A stretch of DNA of 64,000 bases from Eubacterium sp. (GTDB taxonomy: Bacteria > Bacillota > Clostridia > Lachnospirales > Lachnospiraceae): NCBI GenBank assembly GCA_017430325.1, contig JAFRNE010000032.1, positions 62,001-126,000 of the forward strand, in the 5' to 3' direction. The position numbers were made by a program, and so were the translations under genes. The notes under the pieces were generated by a model. The model ran no database searches and had not been told where the DNA came from. It saw nothing but the letters and a program-made list of their open reading frames with translations. Numbering within the stretch: the stretch's first letter is position 1; the number at the start of each line of letters is the position of its first letter. Below, in pieces: positions 8,968 through 17,859 of this stretch.

Positions 8968-11172
8968 CTATGGCTCCTGTCCGAAGACAAGCTCGCCATC
9001 CTCATAAAGTGCTATCTTTTCGGTCACTGTTACATTTCCAAGGCTCAGTCCTTCAAATGACGGATCATTCGAAGTGTCCCAGCTTCCCTCCGGATTTCGG
9101 AGTCTTACCTGAATCTCCTGACGGAAATGCTCCTGTCCCCCCGGATAGAGCTTTCCGTCATCAAATACAACCGAAAGATAATAAATATGCTTTCCTTCAT
9201 CGTAAGGCTTAAGCCCTGCCGCCGTTCCGGACTGCATATAGTTTGTGGTTACTTCTATAGAGTCAACGCTTCCGCCTGCTTCATAAACCTCAGAAAGGTC
9301 TACAAAGTACCTCAGTTCCAGATTCTCAGCCTTTCTTGCCGGCCAGCCGGACAGGTTGTAAACATAGGCCTTGATCTCTGTGAAATCCTGGCCATCCACA
9401 TTGATGCCGGCCTCAACATACATCTCATATTCATCGATCACCTCGACCGCACCGAAATCCTTCAATGTCTCGCCGTGATATTTTGAATACAGCTTTGCGA
9501 GAAGCCCCGTAAAACCTGCATTGTAGTCGCAGGCAACCTCATTTGTCGTGTAGTTTGAGGTTTCGTCAGTATATCCGTCATTTGCATCCGGTCCGCCCAC
9601 AAGCGCACCGTAAAGAGTATGCTTTGCCTTCTGCGGATCGTTCAGATTGTTTGTTGCAGAACCATTCGCAGTTCTGTGATGCGGACTCTCAGGGTAGCTG
9701 TCCCCGAAGCCGATCATATATGAAAAGCCTGTACTTCCCAGTGCATAATCAGCCTGGGAAACAGCGAATTTCCAGTAGGTATCCTTCTTCTTGTCTGAGC
9801 AGAGACCCGACTCGCTGTAAACCGCTGCAATGAAGCCTGTCGTTGTCGCATATCTGAGAGAACCCCACTGATCGAGCCATGCAAGTCCCTTTGGTGTATA
9901 GGTTATACGCTCTCCATCGCTTGTTCCGGTGGTCCAGTAATCCAGATGCTTCTCGACAGCCTCTGTATAAGTCTTTTTGCCGGTTGCCTTTGCCAGAAGT
10001 ACCGCAGCTCCGATATGTACATCATCCCAGCACATTGACCAGTTATAGTCCTGTCCTGCCTTTGGATAAGCTTCCTCAGCCTTCTTCAGATAAGCCTCAT
10101 CACCTGTTGCAAGATATATCCAGGCTCCTGCCCATGCAAGCTCATCCTCCCAGCCGCTCCATGAATTGTAATATCCGTTTGCTGCCGTGTAGCCGTCATC
10201 GCTTTTCGTGCTCTCAGAAAAGCTGTACAAACTCTTCGCGTGCTTCAGGCAAAGTGCACTGTATTCCTTGTCGGTATCCTTAAATACGATGGCTGTCGCT
10301 GCCAGGGCCGCTGCCGCTTCACCGGTAACTGCCGAGCCCGGACTGTCCTTAGTTACCTTAAAGGAAGGTCTGTCCATCGACATTACCTCGGCAGGTCCCC
10401 ACCAGGAATGGTCAGCACCACCATCACCAACCTGATAGTAAAATACTTCATCTTCTGGGTGGCATTTTATCAGATAATCAGCTGCCCACTTGATATCCGC
10501 AAGGATGTATTCAAGCTGGCTACTCTCCTCGTAAGCCTTTCTGTCCTCGTAAACCGACCAGGCAAGCATCGCCGTACTGTATGCCATCGGCAGATTAAAC
10601 TTCACATGATCTCCCGCATCATACCAGCCGCCCGTAAGATCAAGACCTGCGTCGCTTCCGTCCGTAAGAGCGCTGTCGCCTCTCCAGTTGCATCTTACCT
10701 GCTCAGGAAGATCTCCCGAACGCTGCAGCTCATAGAAAAGTATGCTCTTCTGAAGTGCCTCACCGTAATTAAAATTACCGGTTCCCTTTACGCCCTCATA
10801 ACCGCTGCCGGTCTCTGTAAGATTTCCTGTATCAAGCTTTGAAGATGCATGGATCACAGGTGTATTTCCGCCGTTGTCGCCGCCAGAACTGTTTCCGGCT
10901 TCGGTCGTATTATTCGAAACGCTGGCATCCTCTGTACCGGAGCCACTGCCCGTTGTATCAGCTTCCGTAACAATGCCGTCCTCAGTTCCGCTGCCCGCGC
11001 CGTTATCAAGCATCGTGCCGCCTCCGCCTGAATTATCGGCTACCGTCGTATTGCCTCCTTTATCATTTCCGGAATCACTCTGTCCTCTTCCCAGCGAAAA
11101 GCCTATGACAAATACAGCTATCGCCAAAACTCCGATTATCACACTGGTTATAATTATCTGCTTTTTATTCAT
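8968..11172 (-). CDS. membrane-anchored GH9 endoglucanase with CBM3
   Basis: A 734-residue cellulase. A short cytoplasmic tail and one hydrophobic segment (about 6-27) precede a Gly/Ser/Thr linker to about residue 125. The GH9 catalytic domain follows, with YDAGDH (Asp185, Asp188 as base/nucleophile-side residues), SPHHRTANG and the acid Glu in [12 protein letters not shown]. The last ~150 residues look like a family 3 (CBM3c-type) module, which in other GH9 enzymes feeds the chain into the active site. No dockerin is present, so it is not a cellulosomal subunit. AGAAGG eight bases before ATG 11172 selects this start over TTG 11178. It lies 17 bases after the asparaginase gene. Confidence 0.93.
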   Translation of the reverse strand: MNKKQIIITSVIIGVLAIAVFVIGFSLGRGQSDSGNDKGGNTTVADNSGGGGTMLDNGAGSGTEDGIVTEADTTGSGSGTEDASVSNNTTEAGNSSGGDNGGNTPVIHASSKLDTGNLTETGSGYEGVKGTGNFNYGEALQKSILFYELQRSGDLPEQVRCNWRGDSALTDGSDAGLDLTGGWYDAGDHVKFNLPMAYSTAMLAWSVYEDRKAYEESSQLEYILADIKWAADYLIKCHPEDEVFYYQVGDGGADHSWWGPAEVMSMDRPSFKVTKDSPGSAVTGEAAAALAATAIVFKDTDKEYSALCLKHAKSLYSFSESTKSDDGYTAANGYYNSWSGWEDELAWAGAWIYLATGDEAYLKKAEEAYPKAGQDYNWSMCWDDVHIGAAVLLAKATGKKTYTEAVEKHLDYWTTGTSDGERITYTPKGLAWLDQWGSLRYATTTGFIAAVYSESGLCSDKKKDTYWKFAVSQADYALGSTGFSYMIGFGDSYPESPHHRTANGSATNNLNDPQKAKHTLYGALVGGPDANDGYTDETSNYTTNEVACDYNAGFTGLLAKLYSKYHGETLKDFGAVEVIDEYEMYVEAGINVDGQDFTEIKAYVYNLSGWPARKAENLELRYFVDLSEVYEAGGSVDSIEVTTNYMQSGTAAGLKPYDEGKHIYYLSVVFDDGKLYPGGQEHFRQEIQVRLRNPEGSWDTSNDPSFEGLSLGNVTVTEKIALYEDGELVFGQEP

Positions 11173-11189
11173 GTCCAAAACCTTCTTGT

Positions 11190-12308
11190 TTACGAATTAA
11201 CTATCCATTTATACCATTTATTTGCGCCTCGTGCACAAGCCAGCGCATACTCAGTCGAATACTCGCCCATCGGGATAATTCCCGCACTGCCGAGCTTCCT
11301 TCCAACCTCGTATTTATTAAGGTCAGTCTTATGGTACAGGCACTGTGAAACCGCAAATACCTTCACACCCTTCTCAACCGCCTTCTCGATCACAGGCACC
11401 AGACTGTCATATAGCGTCGGAAGTCCGCCTGCTCCAAACAGTTCCAGAAGCACTGCATCAACACCGTTATAGATCATCTTCGACAACTGTATCGAGGTAA
11501 GACCCGGATGCACCTTAATGAGTACAACCTCCGCCAGACTGAGTGGCAGGAAGGAGTATTCTTCACTCTTATCTTCTGCTGCACACGAAATATCCTCAAC
11601 CTTCATCTCATGCTTCGTATCAACAGCCGTAAATGCATCAAACCTCTCGGTATCTATCTTCGTAGCATATCTTCCGTCAATAAGCTTGCCCGCAAATACG
11701 ATAAATACGTTATTCTTATCGCCATCTATCTTACCGTCAGCACCTGCACAGTCTGTCTCGCATCCCCACAGTATTTTGCTGTCACCCGCCTTCTCACTGA
11801 GGCTTAACACAGCTCTCACTGCATCACATACATTTTGTGCACCATCGCTTCCCGAAACATCTATCGGAACCTGCGAACCGGTCAGAACCACCGGTATCTG
11901 AAGATTTTTAAACATTGCAGAAAGTGCTCCGGCCGTATATGCCATCGTATCGGTACCTTGCAAAATGACGATACCATCATAGCTTACAATATCCGAACCA
12001 CCGGTTTTAGCACCCTTACTATTCTCACCCTCTGCAGCTATTCCTCGAACCAGCCTGTCTATCTCCTCTCCAAGCTCGTTCCACAGCTCCGGCCTCATAT
12101 CCGAGCTGTCAATCGAAAAAAGACTGCTCACATCGAGGCGCAGTTCGTCCTTCGAGATCAGCTCTCTGATCTCCTGTGCCCCGGAGCAGTCTCCGGAAAA
12201 AGCCGCATTTATAACAGTCTCCACACCTATTTCCGGTCGGAGACCATTTCCTGTATCCTTGGAAACAATAGTTCCACCTGTAGCGATCACTTTAATATTC
12301 TTTTTCAA
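11190..12308 (-). CDS. L-asparaginase
   Basis: Hydrolyses L-asparagine to aspartate and ammonia. The N-terminal nucleophile motif is ATGGTI (Thr10 or Thr13), and the second signature is [12 protein letters not shown] with its Thr-Asp pair. The ligand Lys is in KVHPG. Length 372 residues fits the bacterial family. I chose TTG 12308 because GGGGGTG is just upstream and the family begins right at this point. A GTG start at 12371 would add 21 atypical residues. No signal peptide is visible from the chosen start, so it is probably cytoplasmic (type I). It directly precedes the GH9 gene, with no obvious metabolic link. Confidence 0.9.
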   Translation of the reverse strand: MKKNIKVIATGGTIVSKDTGNGLRPEIGVETVINAAFSGDCSGAQEIRELISKDELRLDVSSLFSIDSSDMRPELWNELGEEIDRLVRGIAAEGENSKGAKTGGSDIVSYDGIVILQGTDTMAYTAGALSAMFKNLQIPVVLTGSQVPIDVSGSDGAQNVCDAVRAVLSLSEKAGDSKILWGCETDCAGADGKIDGDKNNVFIVFAGKLIDGRYATKIDTERFDAFTAVDTKHEMKVEDISCAAEDKSEEYSFLPLSLAEVVLIKVHPGLTSIQLSKMIYNGVDAVLLELFGAGGLPTLYDSLVPVIEKAVEKGVKVFAVSQCLYHKTDLNKYEVGRKLGSAGIIPMGEYSTEYALACARGANKWYKWIVNS

Positions 12309-12395
12309 TATAACACCCCCAAAAAAACTAAACACTCCCTCTTTATATACACCGCGACAGGCTTCATTCACCTCAGTCCGCCGCGGTACATTTCA

Positions 12396-13091
12396 TCAAT
12401 TGAAATTCAACCTCTCAGAGATTCTTCTAAAATCGTTAAAATACGTCATTGAAACAACTCTGTTTGTATTATCATTATAATTTACCATTATGCAGTCGTT
12501 CTTTGTCGTATTATAGTAAAATACCGATGTCGATGTTCCGTTGTACATATCATTCAGGATCTGCATCGTATTTTCCTTCTCATACGTCATCTTCTTCTCG
12601 ACTTCATATCTTGGCATATATATTTCTATGCCGTAAAGCTTGTATTTTTCACTGTCGATATGGATTCCCAGCTGCTTTCCATCCAGATAAAGGACAGCCA
12701 CATCATAGTTACCGTCCGTCGTAAGAGTGCCCTCTGAATAGTGTCTGACTCTCTTGACCGTAGTATCATTTCTGGTAAGCTTGATACCCAGCTCCTTCTC
12801 AAGCTGCTCGGTATTCATATTTACACAGTCCTTCAGCTCCTTCGGATCCTTCTTGATAAGCTTCTTCACAAGAAATACCGCTCCGACCACCAGAAGTGCC
12901 AGAACAACTATCTTGATAATAAGCCCTACATGGTTTTTCTCCTTAGGACCTGTATAGGTACTTGTGGTCTTGATGACCGGCAGCTCAACATTTTCAGCGA
13001 ATTCACTGTTTATGTCCTGCAGCCTGTCGTCGTCCTTATCATAATAAAGCTCGTTGAGATCATCTTCACCCTTCAACTTGAAACTACTCAT
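12396..13091 (-). CDS. single-pass membrane protein of unknown function
   Basis: A 231-residue protein not recognised from sequence. An acidic N-terminus of about 55 residues is followed by one membrane segment (about 56-75) and a Lys-rich stop-transfer stretch. A soluble domain follows that begins DPKELKDCVNMNTEQLEKELGI and contains several beta-rich segments. This is consistent with an inside-to-outside anchored protein. It sits between the C39-like peptidase and asparaginase genes and probably shares the peptidase transcript, 67 bases apart. No enzymatic motif seen. Confidence 0.7.
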   Translation of the reverse strand: MSSFKLKGEDDLNELYYDKDDDRLQDINSEFAENVELPVIKTTSTYTGPKEKNHVGLIIKIVVLALLVVGAVFLVKKLIKKDPKELKDCVNMNTEQLEKELGIKLTRNDTTVKRVRHYSEGTLTTDGNYDVAVLYLDGKQLGIHIDSEKYKLYGIEIYMPRYEVEKKMTYEKENTMQILNDMYNGTSTSVFYYNTTKNDCIMVNYNDNTNRVVSMTYFNDFRRISERLNFN

Positions 13092-13158
13092 TTTCCCCTC
13101 CTGTTTTCTGCTTTTAACCCGCCGGAACCCTATGACGATCCTATGTCCCGGTCAAATA

Positions 13159-14406
13159 TTATTTTTCTTCCTCAATCGGATCATCTTCTTCAAACTCTTC
13201 GTCTTCTTCCCCAAAAAGTTCTTCGTCCTCATCCGTTTCCGACTTTTCGTCTTCCGATAAATCCTCTTTTGTCGATGACTTCCCGTCGGTCATAGACTCC
13301 TCATCTGTCGACTGTCCTGTTACATCCTGCTCCTCTGTAAACTGCTCTGTCGTCAGGCTCTCGTCCCTATAGAAAGCCCAGAGACCCGCGATCTGTCCCT
13401 CGAGTCTGTCGTAATCCCAGGTTTTCTCGGTATTCTTAACAGAGTACGGATCGTTAACAGTAAACTTGCCATCCTTATAGCCGGTAAGTACTATGAAATG
13501 TCCGCCGTCTGTAAAATCACCTTCATCAACGCAGGCAATTATCGGATTACCGTTCTGAACCGCCTCGATCATTGCACTCTCACTGAGTCCAACTTCGTAA
13601 GACTTTATTCCAAATGCCTCACAGCCTGTATGTATCAGACTCCATGCGGTTCCATGACCATCAACATAATAGTCATGATCTATTGAATATTTTCCGATAT
13701 AAGGTGGTGTGAACGTCTTATTCTTCGTCAGATAAACCGCAACCATTGAAAGACAGGTTGGTCCGCAGCCGTTATTTGCCATCAGACCATCGCCATATTC
13801 CATATAGCCCCATCGCTTATCCCACTGCAGGAAGAGTGGAACCTTGCCACTCTTAGCCTCTTTCATTTCATCGGAAATATCATAAACGACAGGCTTTGTG
13901 TGATCCTCCGGATAGTTGTAGATAAACTCCAGCGCCTCATGATTTTTGTGAAGCATAAGTATCATATCATGAGTATAGAGATGCATATTCTGATGGATAT
14001 AGAGCACCTTTTCCTGCTCCTCCTTAGAATATTCCGGAAATTCCTCGCGGATACTCTTCAGCATCTCCTTCTCGGTCGTCGCTTCCTCGGTAGTCGCTTC
14101 GGTAGTAACGGCCTCCGTCGTTCCGGCACTTGTTACATCTGTTTCCGCAGTATCATCCGTCGATTCTTCTGTCGCGATAACCTCATTATCATCCTTGCCC
14201 TTACTCTTAAGCTCGATAACGATAATAACAATATTGAAGATAAGTATCGCGGCGACTATCACCGCCATCCATACACCCGAGATCCTTCTTCTCTTACGTG
14301 GCCTGCTCTTTGAACCCGCACTTTTTTTTGTGGCCGGACTGTTCCCATTCGTCGTTCTACGGCCCGAAGCCTGCTTATTCTTGTTTTTTCTGCTGTCAGT
14401 ATTCAT
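13159..14406 (-). CDS. membrane-anchored C39-like cysteine peptidase
   Basis: A 415-residue protein with a strongly basic N-terminus, one membrane anchor (about 46-65) and a Thr/Glu-rich linker (TTEATTEEATTEK). A papain-like C39_2 domain follows, with catalytic Cys213 in NGCGPTC, His303 in GGHFIVLTG and Asp319 in VNDP. An acidic tail of about 80 residues (341-415) follows the domain. Such proteins act outside the cell on peptides or wall-linked peptides; the substrate here is unknown. Unlike bacteriocin-processing C39 domains, it is not fused to an ABC transporter. Confidence 0.86.
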   Translation of the reverse strand: MNTDSRKNKNKQASGRRTTNGNSPATKKSAGSKSRPRKRRRISGVWMAVIVAAILIFNIVIIVIELKSKGKDDNEVIATEESTDDTAETDVTSAGTTEAVTTEATTEEATTEKEMLKSIREEFPEYSKEEQEKVLYIHQNMHLYTHDMILMLHKNHEALEFIYNYPEDHTKPVVYDISDEMKEAKSGKVPLFLQWDKRWGYMEYGDGLMANNGCGPTCLSMVAVYLTKNKTFTPPYIGKYSIDHDYYVDGHGTAWSLIHTGCEAFGIKSYEVGLSESAMIEAVQNGNPIIACVDEGDFTDGGHFIVLTGYKDGKFTVNDPYSVKNTEKTWDYDRLEGQIAGLWAFYRDESLTTEQFTEEQDVTGQSTDEESMTDGKSSTKEDLSEDEKSETDEDEELFGEEDEEFEEDDPIEEEK

Positions 14407-14463
14407 AAATCATTTTCCTGTCATATTATTCTGCCATTTGCTGACGGCTGTAGCATCTATGAA

Positions 14464-15699
14464 TTATTCGTATCTTTCATCGATAACTCTCTTGGTCTTC
14501 TTCTCGCTTCTTGGAAGGACACCGATCTCAACAACCTTAACGAGTGGTGTGAATCCAATCTTGCTCTTAACCTTGGCAGCTATTTTCTCGCTGAGATCCT
14601 GGAAGTCAGTATGACCTGTGGTCTCAACGTAGATTCTGAGTGTATCCCTACCATCAAGGTGAGATATCCTGATCTGGTACTCACTTGAAACCTCAGGGAA
14701 GGTCTGAAGTATCTCCTCAATCTGAGCAGGGAATACATTTACACCCTTGATCTTCATCATATCATCAGTACGTCCCTTGATGATGTCAAGTCTCGGGAAT
14801 GCGCTTCCACACTTGCACGGCTCAGTGATGATCCTCGAAAGATCATGTGTACGATAACGGATAAGAGGTGCCCCCTCCTTCACAAGAGTTGTACAAACGA
14901 TCTCGCCGTACTCTCCATCAGGAAGTACCTTGCCTGTTACAGGGTCGATTATCTCGATGTAGATATAATCATCCCAGTAATGCATGCCAGTCTCTCCCGG
15001 ACAGTTGATACCGATACCCGGTCCGTAGATCTCTGTAAGTCCGTAAATATCATAAAGCTCGATTCCCAGTTCCTCGTGAATACGCTTTCTCATGTTGCTG
15101 CCCCAGCGCTCAGAACCGATGATACCCTTCTTCAGATGGATCTGATCCTTAACACCTCTCTTAGCTATCTCCTCAGCAAGAAGAAGTGCATAAGAAGATG
15201 TAGCACAGATAACTGTTGTCTTCATATCGATCATCATCTGAATCTGCTTATCTGTATTTCCCGGTCCCATAGGAACAGCCATCGCACCAAGCTTCTCGCA
15301 GCCTGCCTGGAAACCTATTCCGGCAGTCCAGAGTCCGTAACCCGGTGTGATCTGAATCCTGTCTTTATTTGTGATGCCAGCCATCTCGTAGCATCTTGCG
15401 AACATTGTTGCCCAATCGTCAACATCCTTAGCTGTGTAAGGAATAATAACCGGAAGTCCTGTTGTTCCTGAAGACGAATGTATTCTTACGATCTCTTCCT
15501 CTGGCGCTGTCATAAGTCCAAGTGGATATGCATCTCTCAGATCATTTTTCTCCGAAAACGGAAGCTTTTCAAAATCCTCCGGAGACTCGATACGTGTAAT
15601 TCCCGCATCCGCAAGCTTTCTGCCGTAAAAGCTGCCTGCTGAAATAAGCGCCTTAATCCTGCTGTTTACCTGTTCGATCTGTTTCTCATTAATCTTCAT
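14464..15699 (-). CDS. paaK: phenylacetate-CoA ligase family protein
   Basis: An adenylate-forming enzyme that activates phenylacetate or a related aryl acid to the CoA ester. It shows the phosphate-binding loop SSSGTTGLPV, the DIYGLTEIYGPG block, YRTHDL and the C-terminal KIKGVNVFP region. Length 411 residues. ATG 15699 is preceded by AAGGAAAAAGG; the in-frame ATG at 15735 has no ribosome site. In anaerobes this family usually accompanies indolepyruvate:ferredoxin oxidoreductase (iorAB), running aryl-pyruvate to aryl-acetate conversion with ATP gain. Here iorB is the next-but-one gene and iorA is 20 kb away. Confidence 0.92.
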   Translation of the reverse strand: MKINEKQIEQVNSRIKALISAGSFYGRKLADAGITRIESPEDFEKLPFSEKNDLRDAYPLGLMTAPEEEIVRIHSSSGTTGLPVIIPYTAKDVDDWATMFARCYEMAGITNKDRIQITPGYGLWTAGIGFQAGCEKLGAMAVPMGPGNTDKQIQMMIDMKTTVICATSSYALLLAEEIAKRGVKDQIHLKKGIIGSERWGSNMRKRIHEELGIELYDIYGLTEIYGPGIGINCPGETGMHYWDDYIYIEIIDPVTGKVLPDGEYGEIVCTTLVKEGAPLIRYRTHDLSRIITEPCKCGSAFPRLDIIKGRTDDMMKIKGVNVFPAQIEEILQTFPEVSSEYQIRISHLDGRDTLRIYVETTGHTDFQDLSEKIAAKVKSKIGFTPLVKVVEIGVLPRSEKKTKRVIDERYE

Positions 15700-15858
15700 A
15701 GAACCTTTTTCCTTCCTGTGTATTACTTTATTCATTCGCAGATACTCGGCCTGCGTTATATTCTATCATGTTTATGTCTTAATTATTTTAAAGAATTACT
15801 AAAGAACTCTTCAGCAAATCATTACCTGAAAATACATCGTTCCCGACAAAACACATGC

Positions 15859-17064
15859 TCAGTGAAATACATTACCGCCGATATTTACGCCGGAAATACC
15901 ATGTTCCTCAGCATACCATTTTGCTTTAAAATACAGATTCTTCACATTCCTCGTACCGTTCAGTACATCCTCCGCCGCGATGTAGCAGGACTTCTTCGGT
16001 CCTCTTGCAAGTATCAGTGCAAGACTGCCGGTCTCCGCCGGTTCAAACTGGTACGGTGCATATATGACACCCGGGATAGTATTTGGGAATCTCGAATCAT
16101 CGACCCTGTTCATAACAACGCTTCCGACTGCGATCATTCCTCCGTAATCCTCACTGCCCGCCTCGGCCTCTATGATTCCAGCAAGAAGCTTCAGTGTTTC
16201 AGGGGTATATTCATAGGGATCCGTATAGAAGAAATCCGTTCCTGCACTTTCCCTTATCTGTGCGTTCTGCGCCCTGATGACCTTGGCCTTTTCTTCGTCC
16301 TCTCGTCGTTTTTCTTCCTCTAAAACCTCTAACCTGAGGGCTTCCGCAAGAGACTCAGCGCTCTCAGCCTTCCGCTCGGCGTTTTCGATCATCTCCTCAA
16401 GCTCACTGATACGCTTCTTCAGCTCGGTCTGATCTTCCTCGTACAAAGCCTGCTTCAGCTCCTGCTCATCCTTAAGATCCAACAGCTCGTTGTTCTTCGT
16501 TATCGTTTCCTGAAGCATATCATTCAGGTTATTGATATAATCATTCTGGTAGCTGTTTACCGCCTTTACATACTCGTTGCGGTTGATAATATCATACTGA
16601 TCTTCACTCGTTATGAAAAGCAGCGGATCCGTGTAGCCTTCCTCATACATCATCCTGATGATCTCGCCCATCTCGGCTCTGTCTTCACGGACCTTCCTCT
16701 CGAGCTCTTCAATCTCTCTTTCCGTTGCCCGGATCTCATCCTTCAGTTCATTAACATCTTTAGTTGTCTGCTCCAGACTATCAGTGACTTCTGCGATCTC
16801 TTTATTCTTCTTCTGCAGCTCCACCATGAGCTTCGCGGCTTCAGACCTGTATTCTTCTGCCTTTTGCTCCTCTTCCTGCTGCTCTACTTTTTTGTCGTAG
16901 AGCAGCTGATCACCTTTTGCCGCAGAGAAAGAAACATATTCTTTCGTTACCACAATCGATGGATCAGATTCGTTCGCCTCGGAAATATGGCTGGTCAGAC
17001 CTGCAGAAAAACACAAAGAGATTACAAATATGGTTGTAAATAATATTATGTTTTTCCTCTTCAC
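15859..17064 (-). CDS. PcsB-like coiled-coil / SleB-type cell wall hydrolase
   Basis: A 401-residue exported protein with a signal peptide (about 1-29) and two long coiled-coil stretches (about 55-135 and 175-265). The loop between them (MMYEEGYTDPLLFI) is typical of PcsB/CwlO-type hydrolases. The C-terminal domain (about 280-401) is Hydrolase_2/SleB-like, with GIIEAEAGSEDYGGMIAVG and VMNRV. It is expected to cleave peptidoglycan, with the coiled coil acting as an autoinhibitory or divisome/FtsEX-docking region. The GTG start has GGAG eight bases upstream. It interrupts the paaK-iorB pair. Confidence 0.88.
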   Translation of the reverse strand: MKRKNIILFTTIFVISLCFSAGLTSHISEANESDPSIVVTKEYVSFSAAKGDQLLYDKKVEQQEEEQKAEEYRSEAAKLMVELQKKNKEIAEVTDSLEQTTKDVNELKDEIRATEREIEELERKVREDRAEMGEIIRMMYEEGYTDPLLFITSEDQYDIINRNEYVKAVNSYQNDYINNLNDMLQETITKNNELLDLKDEQELKQALYEEDQTELKKRISELEEMIENAERKAESAESLAEALRLEVLEEEKRREDEEKAKVIRAQNAQIRESAGTDFFYTDPYEYTPETLKLLAGIIEAEAGSEDYGGMIAVGSVVMNRVDDSRFPNTIPGVIYAPYQFEPAETGSLALILARGPKKSCYIAAEDVLNGTRNVKNLYFKAKWYAEEHGISGVNIGGNVFH

Positions 17065-17125
17065 CCCATCATCTCCAATAAACGAATTCTATCCCTATAA
17101 CTAAGTCGCCCGATATAAATCGGTA

Positions 17126-17698
17126 CTATTTTGTATATTCAAAAGCCTTAAGATTGAGTGGTACAAACTTCTCCTTAACCGACTCCTTCATGGCCTCTCT
17201 TACATCATCCTCGCTGAGCCCAAGCTTTCCGGTACGAACCGCCGCTCCAAGAAGAACAACATTCAGAACCTTTGCCGAACCAAGCTCCTCGCAGGCCTTA
17301 TCACCGTCAACTACTGTGAGACTCTCAACATTTTTCTGCAGATACTCAACCATATCCGCACCTTCGTAATGTGCTCCGCTGAGGGTAGAGGTTGTCGGCT
17401 TGACCGCTCTTGTATTTGCGATAACAGCGCCGCCCTCCTTAAGATACGGCAGCATCCTTACTGTTTCCCCCGGCTCAAAGCCAAGTATCACATCAGCCGT
17501 TCCCTTTCCGATCATCGGGCTCTCAACATCGTCTCCGATCCTGAGAAAGCTGAATACGCTTCCGCCTCTCTGCGCCATTCCGATGGTCTCGGCACTCATT
17601 ACCTTAAATCCTTTATTCATTGCTGCTTTCGCCATGATCTTCGAAGCAAGGACCGTTCCCTGTCCTCCGACCCCGCACAGCACTACATTTACACTCAT
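17126..17698 (-). CDS. iorB: indolepyruvate ferredoxin oxidoreductase, beta subunit
   Basis: A 190-residue gamma-domain oxidoreductase subunit with the nucleotide/CoA-binding GVGGQGTVLASKI near the N-terminus and AQRGGSVFS. With IorA it oxidises aryl-pyruvates from aromatic amino acid transamination to aryl-acetyl-CoA, reducing ferredoxin. GGAGGAGAA before the ATG supports the start. IorA is encoded about 18 kb away at 35621-37588 rather than adjacent, which is unusual for this pair. The acyl-CoA ligase paaK nearby supports the pathway assignment. Confidence 0.92.
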   Translation of the reverse strand: MSVNVVLCGVGGQGTVLASKIMAKAAMNKGFKVMSAETIGMAQRGGSVFSFLRIGDDVESPMIGKGTADVILGFEPGETVRMLPYLKEGGAVIANTRAVKPTTSTLSGAHYEGADMVEYLQKNVESLTVVDGDKACEELGSAKVLNVVLLGAAVRTGKLGLSEDDVREAMKESVKEKFVPLNLKAFEYTK

Positions 17699-17752
17699 TT
17701 CTCCTCCAAATCATGCGTCGGTTGTAATAAATTAACACTCCGATATTTTTAT

Positions 17753-17816
17753 CCATACGGACATATACCCACGAAGGCGTATTTCACTACAACTGAGTGG
17801 GTATATGTTCGTGTGG
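17753..17816. repeat. long intergenic inverted repeat
   Basis: Perfect 12-bp arms acatatacccac (17761-17772) and gtgggtatatgt (17797-17808) are extended imperfectly by about eight bases, with a loop of 24 bases. It lies between the FtsX-type permease stop and iorB. There is no U-run on either side, so it is not a normal terminator. A processing hairpin, operator or small palindromic element is possible. Confidence 0.8.
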
Positions 17817-17859
17817 ACTACATAATAATCCATCGTTAATTATACAATAATCGCGCCTT

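Noticed and set aside
8968..11172. Possible cellulosome component
   Set aside because: No dockerin or cohesin in the GH9 protein. The EF-hand-like segment in the neighbouring protein is single and lacks the dockerin duplication.
9127..11200. Several long plus-strand frames across the GH9 gene
   Set aside because: They are antisense frames of a gene with clear GH9 motifs and a good ribosome site.
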